64,000 nt of DNA from Pseudobdellovibrionaceae bacterium (GTDB lineage Bacteria > Bdellovibrionota > Bdellovibrionia > Bdellovibrionales > UBA1609). A program made the translations under genes and the position numbers. Within the stretch, counting starts at the first letter, position 1. Each line of letters opens with the position of its first letter. The stretch covers positions 1 to 64,000 of the forward strand of contig JAAOIK010000010.1 of assembly GCA_015163855.1 (NCBI GenBank), in the 5' to 3' direction. Positions 32,939 through 42,152 of this stretch are shown here, in pieces. The notes below the pieces were generated by a model. The model saw only the letters and a list, made by a program, of their open reading frames with translations. It was not told where the DNA came from and made no database searches.

Positions 32939-35203
32939 TTATTTACGCAAATAGTTTAAAGCCGAACCTGCCCAAAACCATTTAATTTGTTCTGTGTTTA
33001 AAGAGTGTACTAATTCCACCTCGTTTTTAGTATCATCTTCGTGAGTAATGGATAAAACCATGTTTTTTCCCTCTGCTAACTCAGCAATATTTTTAATACA
33101 CATGGTGTCTTTTTCTTGAATTTTATTATAATCCTCAAGGTTTAAAAAAGTAAAAGGCAACACTCCCTGTTTTTTTAAATTGGTTTCATGAATTCTAGCA
33201 AAACTTTTTGCAATAACAGCCACCGCTCCTAAATGACGAGGTGTCATGGCTGCATGTTCTCTACTACTTCCCTCTCCATAATTTTCATCGCCAATAACTA
33301 CCCAAGGTTGATTGTTGGTTTTGTAAAATCTAGCAATTTGTGGAAGGGGAAGAGACTCTTGTCCATTTAATAAATTATTTCCTTTCCCCGGGGCAGAGGT
33401 GTACACATTATTAGCCCCAATTAACAAGTTGTCAGAAATGTTATCTAAGTGTCCTCTAAATTTTAACCATGGCCCTGCGGGGCTAATATGATCTGTGGTG
33501 CACTTTCCCTTAACCTTACATAAAACTTTAATGTTTTGATACTCCACAGGCTTTCTTTCAAAAAATGGAGTTAGTAATTGCAAGCGCGTCGACTTTGCGT
33601 TAACCGCCACCTTTTCTTTTTTTCCACTGGGCTTTTGAAACGATTGCATGTCTACAACAAAACCATCTGCAGGCAACTCTTCGGCTTGAGGGGCAACAAA
33701 TTTAAATTCTTCTCCGTTATCTTTGGTAATGCTGTCTCTTTGAGGGTCAAAATCTAAACGACCAGACAAGCCCATGGCCATTACCATTTCGGGGCCGGCA
33801 ATAAAAGAAAGCGTTTCGGGATTGCCGTCATTTCGCGACTTAAAGTTACGATTAAAACTACTAACAATGGCATTTACTTTTCCTGGTTCAATATCTTTTC
33901 GATTCCACTGGCCAATGCAAGGCCCGCAAGCGTTGGATAAAACCACAGCGCCCACCTCTTCTAAAACTTTTAACTGACCATCTCGAGAAATGGTTTTTTT
34001 TATTTGTGAAGACCCTGGAGAAATAAAAAACCCTGACTTCATTTTTAAACCCGCAGCCAAAGCTTGTTTAGCCAAGTGCGTGGCTCGACCCAAATCTTCA
34101 TAAGAAGAATTGGTGCAAGAACCAATTAAGGCTACAGATAATTTTTCTGGCCATTGGTTGTCGGCAATTTCTTTTTTTAATTCACTTAAAGGTCTGGCCT
34201 TATCTGGACTATGAGGCCCCACAATATAGGGTTCCAATTCGGATAAATTAATTTCTACCACCTCGTCAAAATATTTTTCTGGATTTTTTTGAACCTCTTT
34301 GTCGGCTTGCAATAAAGTGGCATGCTCTTCTGCTAAACTAGCCAAGTCACCCCGCTCTGTGGTTCGTAAATAAGTAGCCATTCGTTTATCGAAAGGAAAA
34401 ACCGAGCAAGTGGCCCCTAGCTCTGCACCCATATTAGTAATGGTAGCTTTGCCCGTACAACTAATCGACTCGCAACCGTCTCCAAAATATTCTATAATTT
34501 TGTTTGTTCCACCTTTAACAGTTAGTAAGCCACATAGTTTTAAAATAACATCTTTGGCCGAGCTCCATGGTTGTAGTTTTCCTGTTAACTTTACTCCTAG
34601 TAAGCGAGGGGCTTTTATTTCCCAATCTAAGTCTGCCATTACATCCACAGCATCAGCGCCCCCAACACCTACGGCTAGCATACCTAAACCTCCCGCATTG
34701 GGAGTGTGCGAATCGGTTCCAATCATTAAGCCACCAGGAAAAGCGTAGTTTTCTAAAACCACTTGGTGAATAATCCCCGCCCCTGGTTTCCAAAAATCAA
34801 TATTATATTGCGAAGCCGATGCGGATAAAAAGTCATACACCTCTTTATTTTCTTGAAAAGTCACAAGCATATCTTTTGACTCCCCTTCTTCTGCTCTAAT
34901 TAAATGGTCACAATGAATGCTTACAGGTACTGCGGCCTCTTCTTTTTTAGCTAACATAAATTGCAACATAGCCATTTGCGCCGTAGCATCTTGCATGGCC
35001 ACACGATCGGGGTTTAAAAACACAAAACTTTCTCCTCGTTTTACAGAGCGCAAAGAAGGCTCGTCAACATTGGCCATATGTCCAAAAAGAATTTTTTCTG
35101 CATAGGTAAAAGGGCGGTTTAAAGTTTTTTTAGCTAAAGTTATTTTTTTATTGGCTTGTTCATAAACAGATTCTACAAGGTGGATTGCTGTTTTTATAGA
35201 CAT
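32939..35203 (-). CDS. acn: Aconitate hydratase (mitochondrial-type)
   Basis: 754 aa from the ATG at 35203, which follows AGGAG (35214-35218); a longer frame would add 22 residues that do not match the family. TCA cycle enzyme interconverting citrate and isocitrate. The 4Fe-4S ligands are visible in IGSCTNSSYEDL and NACGPCIGQW. Conserved parts include LIGTDSHTPNAGGLGMLAVGVGGADAVDVM, GYTCRFPFD-like residues, GPWLKFRGHLDNIS and GDENYGEGSSREHAAMTPRHLG (swivel domain). The length matches the mitochondrial aconitase class (~750-780), not AcnA (~890). Confidence 0.93.
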   Translation of the reverse strand: MSIKTAIHLVESVYEQANKKITLAKKTLNRPFTYAEKILFGHMANVDEPSLRSVKRGESFVFLNPDRVAMQDATAQMAMLQFMLAKKEEAAVPVSIHCDHLIRAEEGESKDMLVTFQENKEVYDFLSASASQYNIDFWKPGAGIIHQVVLENYAFPGGLMIGTDSHTPNAGGLGMLAVGVGGADAVDVMADLDWEIKAPRLLGVKLTGKLQPWSSAKDVILKLCGLLTVKGGTNKIIEYFGDGCESISCTGKATITNMGAELGATCSVFPFDKRMATYLRTTERGDLASLAEEHATLLQADKEVQKNPEKYFDEVVEINLSELEPYIVGPHSPDKARPLSELKKEIADNQWPEKLSVALIGSCTNSSYEDLGRATHLAKQALAAGLKMKSGFFISPGSSQIKKTISRDGQLKVLEEVGAVVLSNACGPCIGQWNRKDIEPGKVNAIVSSFNRNFKSRNDGNPETLSFIAGPEMVMAMGLSGRLDFDPQRDSITKDNGEEFKFVAPQAEELPADGFVVDMQSFQKPSGKKEKVAVNAKSTRLQLLTPFFERKPVEYQNIKVLCKVKGKCTTDHISPAGPWLKFRGHLDNISDNLLIGANNVYTSAPGKGNNLLNGQESLPLPQIARFYKTNNQPWVVIGDENYGEGSSREHAAMTPRHLGAVAVIAKSFARIHETNLKKQGVLPFTFLNLEDYNKIQEKDTMCIKNIAELAEGKNMVLSITHEDDTKNEVELVHSLNTEQIKWFWAGSALNYLRK

Positions 35204-35351
35204 AGGTCTTATTCTCCTGTTTTTGTTATTTCTAAATGCTTTCGTTTTGACTTTAAACGAATATAGCAATAAACTTGTAGCACTCTTGTAGGGAAAAGGC
35301 TATAAATTTTATGCACTGCCTTACAGTAAAAAATAAAAACCAAAGGCTCTC

Positions 35352-35909
35352 ATGTTTAAAAAAAATCTATTTGCTGTTTTTGTATTTGCCACTGTTAATG
35401 TAGCTTTAGTTAACCAAAGCTTTGCAGGTTGGTTTATAGAACCTTATTTAGGCTATGAGGCGGGGCTTGCAATCTTAACGCCAATACCCACAGGGCCAAT
35501 AGATTCTTCTTCCGGTTTATTAGATAACCGTATTGACGGAATGTTTTTTGGAGCTCGAGTTGGTTATAATTTTTTAAACTTTGTGGGAGGCCTAGAACAC
35601 TCTTTATCTAAATCGCAATGGAAAAAAGAAGCGATTTCGCCACAAGATAGTTTTGTATTTGCAGGCCTTGGACTTCCAGGAATTCGATTACTGGCTGCTT
35701 TCGGTCTAAGCCATAAATTTCAATTTAAAACTATTCCTTTTTCTGGAAAAAGTTATAAGTTAAGCCTAGCCTTTACAGGAACTCCCTTTATTAATATTAA
35801 TATAGAATATTTATGGAGAAAGTTTAACAAACGTAATTCTGTAACTGTCTCTAGTGCTAACAATTCTCATAAAATGTTACGAATGAATATTAGCTTACCC
35901 TTACCGTAA
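35352..35909 (+). CDS. Outer-membrane beta-barrel protein
   Basis: 185 aa. Signal peptide to about residue 25 (cleavage after QSFA). The mature part starts WFIEPYLGYEAGL, typical for OmpW/OmpA-like barrels, with alternating residues in several strands (GMFFGARVGYNFL, IRLLAAFGLSHKFQF, YKLSLAFTGTPFININIEYLW). Ends with a strand closing on LPLP. About eight strands fit. The exact family is not determined. Convergent with glpD 22 bp downstream. Confidence 0.75.
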   Translation: MFKKNLFAVFVFATVNVALVNQSFAGWFIEPYLGYEAGLAILTPIPTGPIDSSSGLLDNRIDGMFFGARVGYNFLNFVGGLEHSLSKSQWKKEAISPQDSFVFAGLGLPGIRLLAAFGLSHKFQFKTIPFSGKSYKLSLAFTGTPFININIEYLWRKFNKRNSVTVSSANNSHKMLRMNISLPLP

Positions 35910-35931
35910 ATCTTTTATTGCAAGTAAGCCC

Positions 35932-37548
35932 TTAATGTAATTTTATTCCACAGTCTTTAAAGTATTTTGCTAAAGACTGTTTTTGTTTTTCTAATTCTTC
36001 GCTAGTCCAAAAGTATTTATGAGCAAACAAGGCTTCCACTTTGCACAACACCTTTGTTGTTAATTTTTGTCGCATATCTAAGGTCGTGTGGTATTGAAAA
36101 AAATCGGACAGATAAAAACACATTCCTTTTTCTATAGCATCCGCGGCTGCACTAATTACATCCTTGGGTGACTCAAGATTAGGTAAAGTGTCTAGCTTTT
36201 TTTGAGAGGTTTTTTTTATGCTTTTATTGGCTTTGTAAATATGATTTATAATGTCTTTTGACATTTTTCTATGAGTGGTAAACTTGCCTCCAACAACCAT
36301 GCTTACATGCTGTGCAACTAAACCAATCCAATGTTCTCGACTTTTAACTCCATTGGATTTATTGGTAGTTGCAACCAGGGGGCGAACTCCCGAAAAATAA
36401 GACACGCAATCTTTTTTTTGTAAATTTTTATTAGGAAAAAAGGCATTAACTTCGCTTAACAAATATTGAATATCTTCTTCTTCTGTTTTTGCCAAACTAG
36501 GGTCTTTGTAAAAAGGCGTCTCTGTTGTTCCCACTAAAGTATATTCTCCGCTGGGAATTACAAAAATAATGCGCCCGTCTTTGTTGGAGTTTATAACTAT
36601 GGCTTCTTCACAAAAAAGCCGCTCTTTTTTTATATACACATGAGAGCCTTGGCTTAAACTTAAAAAAGGCTTCCAGTTAGAAAATAATTTTTTTCCTACA
36701 ATGTCTGTCCAAGGGCCTAGGCTTAAAAGTACATGCTTGGCCGTGATGGAAAAGTTTTGATTTAGCAATTTATCATACACTTGTATTTTATTTACTGCTT
36801 GAGAAGGGTTTTTTGACGCGTTAGTTTTGGTGGACTGTTCTGCGTTAGCGTTGGTGGGTTGTTCTGCGTTAGTTTTGGTGGTCTGTTCTGCACTGGCTAC
36901 AGTTTCGATTTTTATTACCTCAGAATAATTACTTAAAACGGCTCCCTGCTTATGGGAGCTTAATAAATTAGCCCGAGTTACTGCTACATCATTCATTTGT
37001 GCATCTGTATATAAAAACGCACCTTGTAGATTTTCTGCTTTTAAGTGCGGGTATTTTTTTAAAATTGCTTTTGTATTTAAAAAAGTATGTTTTCCTCCCT
37101 TAAACAAAGACAAACAATCATACAACCAAAACCCCAAAGACATTTTCCACTTAGGAATTCGATCGCCTTTATATATTGGAAAAACAAACGGCAACTTTTT
37201 TACCAAATGTCCATTATGCTTTAGTAACCAACTTCGCTCTTTTAAAGATTCAAAAACCAACTTAAAATCCCATTGCTCTAAGTAACGCAAACCTCCATGA
37301 ATTAATTTACTAGTTCTAGAGCTGGTGCCTGACCCAAAGTGTGAAGCCTCTAAAAGGGCCACCTTTAAACCTGCGTGGCTGGCCTGATTAACAAAGGCTG
37401 TGCCAACAATCCCTCCCCCAACCACCACAATATCAAACTCTTCTGTGGTCAATAGCTCTCTATTTAGCTGTCGGCGGGCAAAATTAAAGCTTTCCAAATT
37501 TAGCTTATATTTTTTTTCTAAGGTTTGTATTTTTAAAGTAAAGGACAT
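35932..37548 (-). CDS. glpD: Glycerol-3-phosphate dehydrogenase (GlpD) with repeat insertion
   Basis: 538 aa FAD enzyme oxidising sn-glycerol-3-phosphate to dihydroxyacetone phosphate at the membrane. FAD motif FDIVVVGGGIVGTAFVNQASHAGLKVALLE (residues ~37-66), GTSSRTSKLIHGGLRYLEQWDFKLVFESLKERSWLL, and the C-terminal IPSGEYTLVGTTETPF...SGVRPL are typical. Between residues ~215 and 245 an extra segment consists of three near-repeats of an 8-residue unit (AEQTTKTN, AEQPTNAN, AEQSTKTN), probably a surface loop. glpK lies 3 kb away on the same strand. Confidence 0.92.
   Translation of the reverse strand: MSFTLKIQTLEKKYKLNLESFNFARRQLNRELLTTEEFDIVVVGGGIVGTAFVNQASHAGLKVALLEASHFGSGTSSRTSKLIHGGLRYLEQWDFKLVFESLKERSWLLKHNGHLVKKLPFVFPIYKGDRIPKWKMSLGFWLYDCLSLFKGGKHTFLNTKAILKKYPHLKAENLQGAFLYTDAQMNDVAVTRANLLSSHKQGAVLSNYSEVIKIETVASAEQTTKTNAEQPTNANAEQSTKTNASKNPSQAVNKIQVYDKLLNQNFSITAKHVLLSLGPWTDIVGKKLFSNWKPFLSLSQGSHVYIKKERLFCEEAIVINSNKDGRIIFVIPSGEYTLVGTTETPFYKDPSLAKTEEEDIQYLLSEVNAFFPNKNLQKKDCVSYFSGVRPLVATTNKSNGVKSREHWIGLVAQHVSMVVGGKFTTHRKMSKDIINHIYKANKSIKKTSQKKLDTLPNLESPKDVISAAADAIEKGMCFYLSDFFQYHTTLDMRQKLTTKVLCKVEALFAHKYFWTSEELEKQKQSLAKYFKDCGIKLH
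36818..36889. repeat. 24-bp tandem repeat, three copies, inside glpD
   Basis: Units 36818-36841, 36842-36865 and 36866-36889, near-identical, all in frame. They encode AEQxTxxN. A copy-number-variable minisatellite is likely. Confidence 0.9.
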
Positions 37549-37576
37549 ATATATAAACCTTAAAGGATTTTATAAA

Positions 37577-38317
37577 ATGCCTCAATTTAATTTATCAGAT
37601 ATTAAAAAAAAAATAGACACTGCCTTAACCAAAGCACAAGACCCTGTTGCCGTTTTTGATGCCGACGGAACGGTTTGGTCTGTTGATGTGGGCTTTGGCT
37701 TTTTTCACTACCAAGTTCAGCAAAATTTACTACCCACTTTAACCGAAGGTGCTAAAGCAAAGCATCAAGAGGAATATGAAAACTTAGAAACCCGCCACAA
37801 AGCGCTTTTGTGGCTAGCCCAACTTAATAAAGGCGTTCCTCTTGCAACGCTACAACAATGGGTTAAAGACTATGTGGCAAGCATTGCACCCATACCCTTT
37901 ATTCCCGAACAAGTAGAATTAATTAATTATTTACAAGAAAAAAAAGTAAAAGTTTTTATAGTTACCGCTTCTGTAAAATGGGTTGTGGAGGTGGCTGCTG
38001 CACTTTTAAATATTCCGCCCGAACAATGCATTGGAGTAAAAACAGAAGTTCATGACGGAATTATTACCGACATTCAATCTGGAGAAATCACTTGGGGAGA
38101 TCAAAAGTTAGTGGAGTTATTAAAACACACTAACGGAGTTAAACCTTTGTTGGCTTCGGGAAATAGCATGGGCGATTTGGCTTTACTAGAAAATGCTAGC
38201 GCCGTTTCTTTGGCGATTTCGAAAGCGACTTTGGAGGATACTACTGAAGAAAATCTTGAATCGGAAGCAAAATTGCTTTCTATTGCAAAGGCTAAGGGGT
38301 GGTTTTGGTTGGGGTGA
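37577..38317 (+). CDS. HAD-superfamily phosphatase (phosphoserine phosphatase-like)
   Basis: 246 aa. The start at 37577 follows AAAGGA; the longer frame to 37400 would run through the glpD start and is not credible. HAD motifs: I, VFDADGTVW (nucleophile and acid/base Asp, residues ~23-31); II, VTASVKWVV (Thr/Ser); III/IV, LLASGNSMGDLALLEN (Asp pair). The cap sequence between motifs I and II is helical, as in the SerB/HAD-IB group. The substrate is not determined. Divergent from glpD; the next gene begins 3 bp after its stop. Confidence 0.82.
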   Translation: MPQFNLSDIKKKIDTALTKAQDPVAVFDADGTVWSVDVGFGFFHYQVQQNLLPTLTEGAKAKHQEEYENLETRHKALLWLAQLNKGVPLATLQQWVKDYVASIAPIPFIPEQVELINYLQEKKVKVFIVTASVKWVVEVAAALLNIPPEQCIGVKTEVHDGIITDIQSGEITWGDQKLVELLKHTNGVKPLLASGNSMGDLALLENASAVSLAISKATLEDTTEENLESEAKLLSIAKAKGWFWLG

Positions 38318-38320
38318 TGG

Positions 38321-39298
38321 GTGGTTTTGGTGCGAGGTAAAGATATTTACTACCAAGTCTATGAAAGCTCTGCTAATTTTTCTAACTCTGAAAGCTCTGC
38401 TAACTCTTTTGCAGATAAAACAAAAAATTTAGTTTTACTACACGGGTTTATGGGCTCAACCTTAGACTGGAACCCTTTAGTTAACTTTTTACTAGCACAA
38501 TTGTCAGGGCCTTTAAAAATTATTTCTATTTTACTTCCGGGGCATACTCAAGAAGTGTCTAATTCTTTAAAAAATAATATTTCCACAGGCGATTTTAGCA
38601 AAATTCAAAACCTCGTTAATAGCTCTAATAACTCCTTGTCCAAATTAGCCCAGCAAGTTTTAGAAATTCAAAAAAAAGAAGAGGCTTTAGATTGTCACTA
38701 CCTAGGTTATTCTATGGGAGGACGATTGGCCACGGAACTTGCAAACTTAAACCCTCGTACAGAAACTTTAATTTTAGAATCTAGCTTTACGCATTGGGAA
38801 AACAAAGAGGCGCAAAACTTAAAAAAGAAGGAAGACTGCTTTTTGCTAAAACCTTTATTAAGTTTAACAGATAACTTTAAAAAAGAAGAAAAAATCGGTA
38901 GCGAAAGCAAAGACGATTTGTTGCACAAAAATTTTAAATCTTTTTTATTAAATTGGTATAATTTAAATTTATTTAAAGGCTTAGATCAAAATAAAAATTT
39001 TTCTTTATTATTAAAAACGCGCATGCAACAAAATGTTAAGCATTTGCACGAAGCCTTGCAGGCTTATAGCTCTAGCACTGTAAATTCTTATTTAGATGTT
39101 TTAAAAAAACTGCACTGCCCTGTTTTTTATATTTATGGTGACACGGACACTAAGTATAAAGCTATTGGCTTAAATTTAAAAAAAATAATTTCTTCTGTTA
39201 ACTTGCAAGAAATTAAGAATGCTAGCCATAATACTCACTTTCAACAAGCTTTGCATTTTAACCAAACGCTATTAAATATATTAAAGTTGAATTCTTAA
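38321..39298 (+). CDS. Alpha/beta hydrolase, MenH-like
   Basis: 325 aa. Oxyanion-hole motif VLLHGFMGSTLDWN (residues ~38-51), nucleophile elbow LGYSMGGR (Ser about 130), acid Asp in YGDTDTKY and His in ASHNTHFQQ. The GYSMGGR motif is typical of MenH (SHCHC synthase of menaquinone synthesis), but the family is broad. The start is GTG at 38321, 3 bp after the HAD stop, with GGGG upstream. Residues ~15-32 hold a 27-bp duplication (ESSANFSNS, then ESSANSFAD), which suggests that this N-terminal stretch tolerates change. A menaquinone role is only a suggestion. Confidence 0.78.
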   Translation: MVLVRGKDIYYQVYESSANFSNSESSANSFADKTKNLVLLHGFMGSTLDWNPLVNFLLAQLSGPLKIISILLPGHTQEVSNSLKNNISTGDFSKIQNLVNSSNNSLSKLAQQVLEIQKKEEALDCHYLGYSMGGRLATELANLNPRTETLILESSFTHWENKEAQNLKKKEDCFLLKPLLSLTDNFKKEEKIGSESKDDLLHKNFKSFLLNWYNLNLFKGLDQNKNFSLLLKTRMQQNVKHLHEALQAYSSSTVNSYLDVLKKLHCPVFYIYGDTDTKYKAIGLNLKKIISSVNLQEIKNASHNTHFQQALHFNQTLLNILKLNS

Positions 39299-39314
39299 AC
39301 CTTGGTTTAAAAAT

Positions 39315-40607
39315 TTATTTTTGCATTAAAGCTTCAATCTCTGCTATTTCTTTAGGGGCTTTAGCACTTAACACTAAAGCTTTTCCCTCGGTAATAACCA
39401 CATCGTCTTCAATTCTTAAGCCCATGCCTCTTAATTCTTTAGGGGCTGATTCGTCATTAAGCGGAATATATATTCCCGGCTCCACAGTGATGCACATATT
39501 TTTTTGAAACTTGTGTAAAGCTTCGGGGCCGTCATCGTGAACATCACTTCCTAACCAATGGCTAACTCCATGAGGATAATATTTTTTGTATAATTGTTTT
39601 TCTGTGATTTCTGATTTTTCTTGTTTAAGTAATTTCAAGTTTTTCATTAAGTCGATTAATTTATCCACCGAGTAATCTTGCATCTCTTTTAAAGATTTAT
39701 TAATTTTTGCAAAGCTAATTAATTCTTTTTGAATTTTTAAAAGTTCGCCATAAACCTCTTTTTGAATGTTGCTAAACTTTCCATTAATAGGCATTACTCG
39801 AGTAACATCACCTGCGTAATAGTTATACTCTGCCCCCGCGTCCACAGTTAATAGCTCTCCATTTTTGCAAACACTATTGTTTAAAGTATAATGCAAACAA
39901 GTGGCATTGCTTCCACCAGCAACAATTGCCCCATAAGCTTCTCGGTCAGAACCATGCTTCATAATTGTGTTTAAAAAAACACCATATAGCTCTCGCTCAT
40001 TTATTTCTGGCTTACAGGCTTTCATAATGGCAATATGGCCAAAGGCGCTAATGTCGGCCGCTTTTTGTAAATAACTAATTTCTGTTTCTGATTTTACAGC
40101 ACGCAATTGGTTAAATAAAATTCTTGCATCCAAAAGGTCTTGAACCGCTTGCCCCTTTTTTGTATGACCAATTTTTCCGCGAAGGGTTTTTATTTTTTCA
40201 TCTATCTCTGTATTTTTTCCAAAACTATAATACATTTTTTTAGAGGTACTTAACAAAGAAGGCATTATTTTAAAAAAATCTTCTATATCGTAAACTTCTT
40301 CGGCTAAACCTTCTTGTTTGGCTTTTTGTATTCCGTAAAGCTCCCCCTCCCAAAGTTCTTTAACAGGGTTTTTTTTCTGTAAAAATAAAACGCTTTCTGG
40401 AACTTGGCCAGGTCTAAACACAAAAATAGAATGCTCTTCTTCAAATTGCGTTAAGTAATAAAAACAACTATCTTGTCTAAAGGGGTGTGCAACATCTTTA
40501 TTGCGAATATGATTTTTAGCAGAGCCCACAACTAAGCAAGAATTTTCTTCCATTAATTGCTTAGTTTTTTTTAATCGATTTTTAATTTCCATGGTAAATT
40601 CTAGCAC
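39315..40607 (-). CDS. pepP: Xaa-Pro aminopeptidase (M24B)
   Basis: 430 aa, the usual length of PepP. It cleaves N-terminal residues followed by proline. N-terminal domain region RQDSCFYYLTQFEEEHS is typical. Metal ligands in the pita-bread domain: LTVDAGAEYNYYAGDVTRVMP (two Asp, about 252 and 263), HGVSHWLGSDVHD (His), VEPGIYI (Glu) and LRIEDDVV (Glu). The first possible start is GTG at 40607 with AAAGG upstream; an ATG at 40592, without a Shine-Dalgarno sequence, is the alternative. Either one overlaps glpK by 11-26 bp, so the two are coupled. Confidence 0.9.
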   Translation of the reverse strand: MLEFTMEIKNRLKKTKQLMEENSCLVVGSAKNHIRNKDVAHPFRQDSCFYYLTQFEEEHSIFVFRPGQVPESVLFLQKKNPVKELWEGELYGIQKAKQEGLAEEVYDIEDFFKIMPSLLSTSKKMYYSFGKNTEIDEKIKTLRGKIGHTKKGQAVQDLLDARILFNQLRAVKSETEISYLQKAADISAFGHIAIMKACKPEINERELYGVFLNTIMKHGSDREAYGAIVAGGSNATCLHYTLNNSVCKNGELLTVDAGAEYNYYAGDVTRVMPINGKFSNIQKEVYGELLKIQKELISFAKINKSLKEMQDYSVDKLIDLMKNLKLLKQEKSEITEKQLYKKYYPHGVSHWLGSDVHDDGPEALHKFQKNMCITVEPGIYIPLNDESAPKELRGMGLRIEDDVVITEGKALVLSAKAPKEIAEIEALMQK

Positions 40608-42081
40608 ACTTAATCGCCTTTTTCCAACGGCCTAAAGTGGCCTTTCTTGCAGAACTGGTCATTTTGTTTACAAATACCTTGTCTGGTTTACAAAACTTTT
40701 TAATTTCTGACAAATTGTTCCAGTAACCCGAGCCTAGGCCTGATAAAAAGGCTGCTCCCTTAATAGTGCTTTCTACATTTTTTAAACGAATAATTTTTTT
40801 ATTTAAATAATTGCTTTGCATTTGTAGTAGTAAATTATTTTTACTAGCCCCTCCATCTACTTGTAAAAACTTTAACGATAAACCCAAGTCTTCTTCCATG
40901 GCTTTTAATATATCCACATTTTGTAGGGCCAAAGCTTCTAGACAGGCGTAAGCCATATTGCCTTGGCTAGTTCCTCTGGTTAAACCTAAAAACATTCCCC
41001 TTACATTGGGCTGCCAATATGGAGCACTTAAACCATTAAAGGCTGGAATAAAAACCACGCCATCAGCGCTTTTTGCTTTTTTGGCCAAAGCTTCTATTTT
41101 TTCGCTACTATTAAAAAATTGTAATTTGTCTTTTAACCACTGAACACTGGCTCCACAAATAAAGGCCCCTCCCTCTAAGGCGTACACGGCTTTTTTTTCA
41201 CCCTTAAACTGCCAAGCCACAGTGGTTAGTAATTTATTTTTAGAGCGAACTTTTTTATTTCCTGTATTTAATAAAATAAAACTTCCTGTGCCGTAAGTGC
41301 ATTTTGCTTCGCCTTTTAAAAAAGCACCTTGTCCAAAAAGGGCAGCCTGTTGATCGCCTGCCACTCCCGTAATCGGAATACCTTTAGGTAATATTTTTAA
41401 ACCCTTCGTGACCCCAAACAAACCTGTGCTTTCGATGATTTGTGGTAAAGTTTTTTTGGAAACTTTAAATACTTTTAATAACTCTTTATCCCACTTTAAA
41501 GTATCAATGTTCATTAACTGTGTTCTTGAGGCGTTGGACACATCGGTTTTAAAACTTGCACCACCAGTTAATTTGTAAATTAAAAAAGCATCTATTGTGC
41601 CTATTTTTAAATGTTTATTATTTTTTATTTTAGAGGAGTTTTTTAAAAGCCAGTGCATTTTAGAGGCCGAAAAATACGGGTCTATAGGAAGGCCTGTTTT
41701 TTTATAAATTAGTGATTCTAAATTTTTCTTTTTTAGCTGCTTGCAAAATTTTTCTGTTCTTCGACATTGCCAAACAATGGCATTGCTTAACGACTTTCCA
41801 GTTTTCCCATCAAAGGCCACCACCGTTTCTCTTTGGTTAGTAATGCCAATGGACACAATATTACTTGCTAAAACGCCTGACTTTTTTAAAACTTGCTTTA
41901 CTCCCCAAACAACACTTAGCCAAATCTCTTCGGGCCTATGCTCTACCCAGCCGGGTTTAGGAAAAATTTGTAAAAATTCTTTATTGGCTTGCGCAACAAT
42001 ACTGCCTTTATGATTAACTAAGGCCACAGTAGTTCCTGTTGTACCTTGGTCAATAGCTAAAATATATTTTTGCACACTCAT
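40582..42081 (-). CDS. glpK: Glycerol kinase
   Basis: 499 aa, normal length. It phosphorylates glycerol, feeding GlpD. FGGY-family motifs: ATP phosphate loop AIDQGTTGTTVALVN (residues ~8-22), glycerol-site residues NQRETVVAFD and WQCRRTEKFCK, and the C-terminal LQVDGGASKNNLLLQMQSNYLN. Sugar-kinase signature GVVFIPAFNGLSAPYWQPNVRGMFLGLTRG is intact. The N-terminal Met follows AAATGTTTGT without a Shine-Dalgarno sequence. No glycerol facilitator GlpF is in view. The gene overlaps pepP downstream. Confidence 0.95.
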   Translation of the reverse strand: MSVQKYILAIDQGTTGTTVALVNHKGSIVAQANKEFLQIFPKPGWVEHRPEEIWLSVVWGVKQVLKKSGVLASNIVSIGITNQRETVVAFDGKTGKSLSNAIVWQCRRTEKFCKQLKKKNLESLIYKKTGLPIDPYFSASKMHWLLKNSSKIKNNKHLKIGTIDAFLIYKLTGGASFKTDVSNASRTQLMNIDTLKWDKELLKVFKVSKKTLPQIIESTGLFGVTKGLKILPKGIPITGVAGDQQAALFGQGAFLKGEAKCTYGTGSFILLNTGNKKVRSKNKLLTTVAWQFKGEKKAVYALEGGAFICGASVQWLKDKLQFFNSSEKIEALAKKAKSADGVVFIPAFNGLSAPYWQPNVRGMFLGLTRGTSQGNMAYACLEALALQNVDILKAMEEDLGLSLKFLQVDGGASKNNLLLQMQSNYLNKKIIRLKNVESTIKGAAFLSGLGSGYWNNLSEIKKFCKPDKVFVNKMTSSARKATLGRWKKAIKCARIYHGN

Positions 42082-42137
42082 ACAAACATTTTAAACTGGG
42101 TATAGCAGTTTTTACAACCTATAAAAGTATTTGAAGA

Positions 42138-42152
42138 GAGACCCTGTCCCTA
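42138..42152. repeat. Short REP-like motif after the peptide permease gene
   Basis: Reads TAGGGACAGGGTCTC on the gene strand, overlapping the stop codon at 42150-42152. Related to motifs at 12388 and 50419. Degenerate. Confidence 0.4.

Noticed and set aside
34410-34748. 112-codon plus-strand frame over aconitase
   Set aside because: Complement of a conserved gene; no own signals.
37400-37576. Longer N-terminus for the HAD phosphatase
   Set aside because: It would lie across the glpD start; the ATG at 37577 has AAAGGA upstream and begins the conserved fold.
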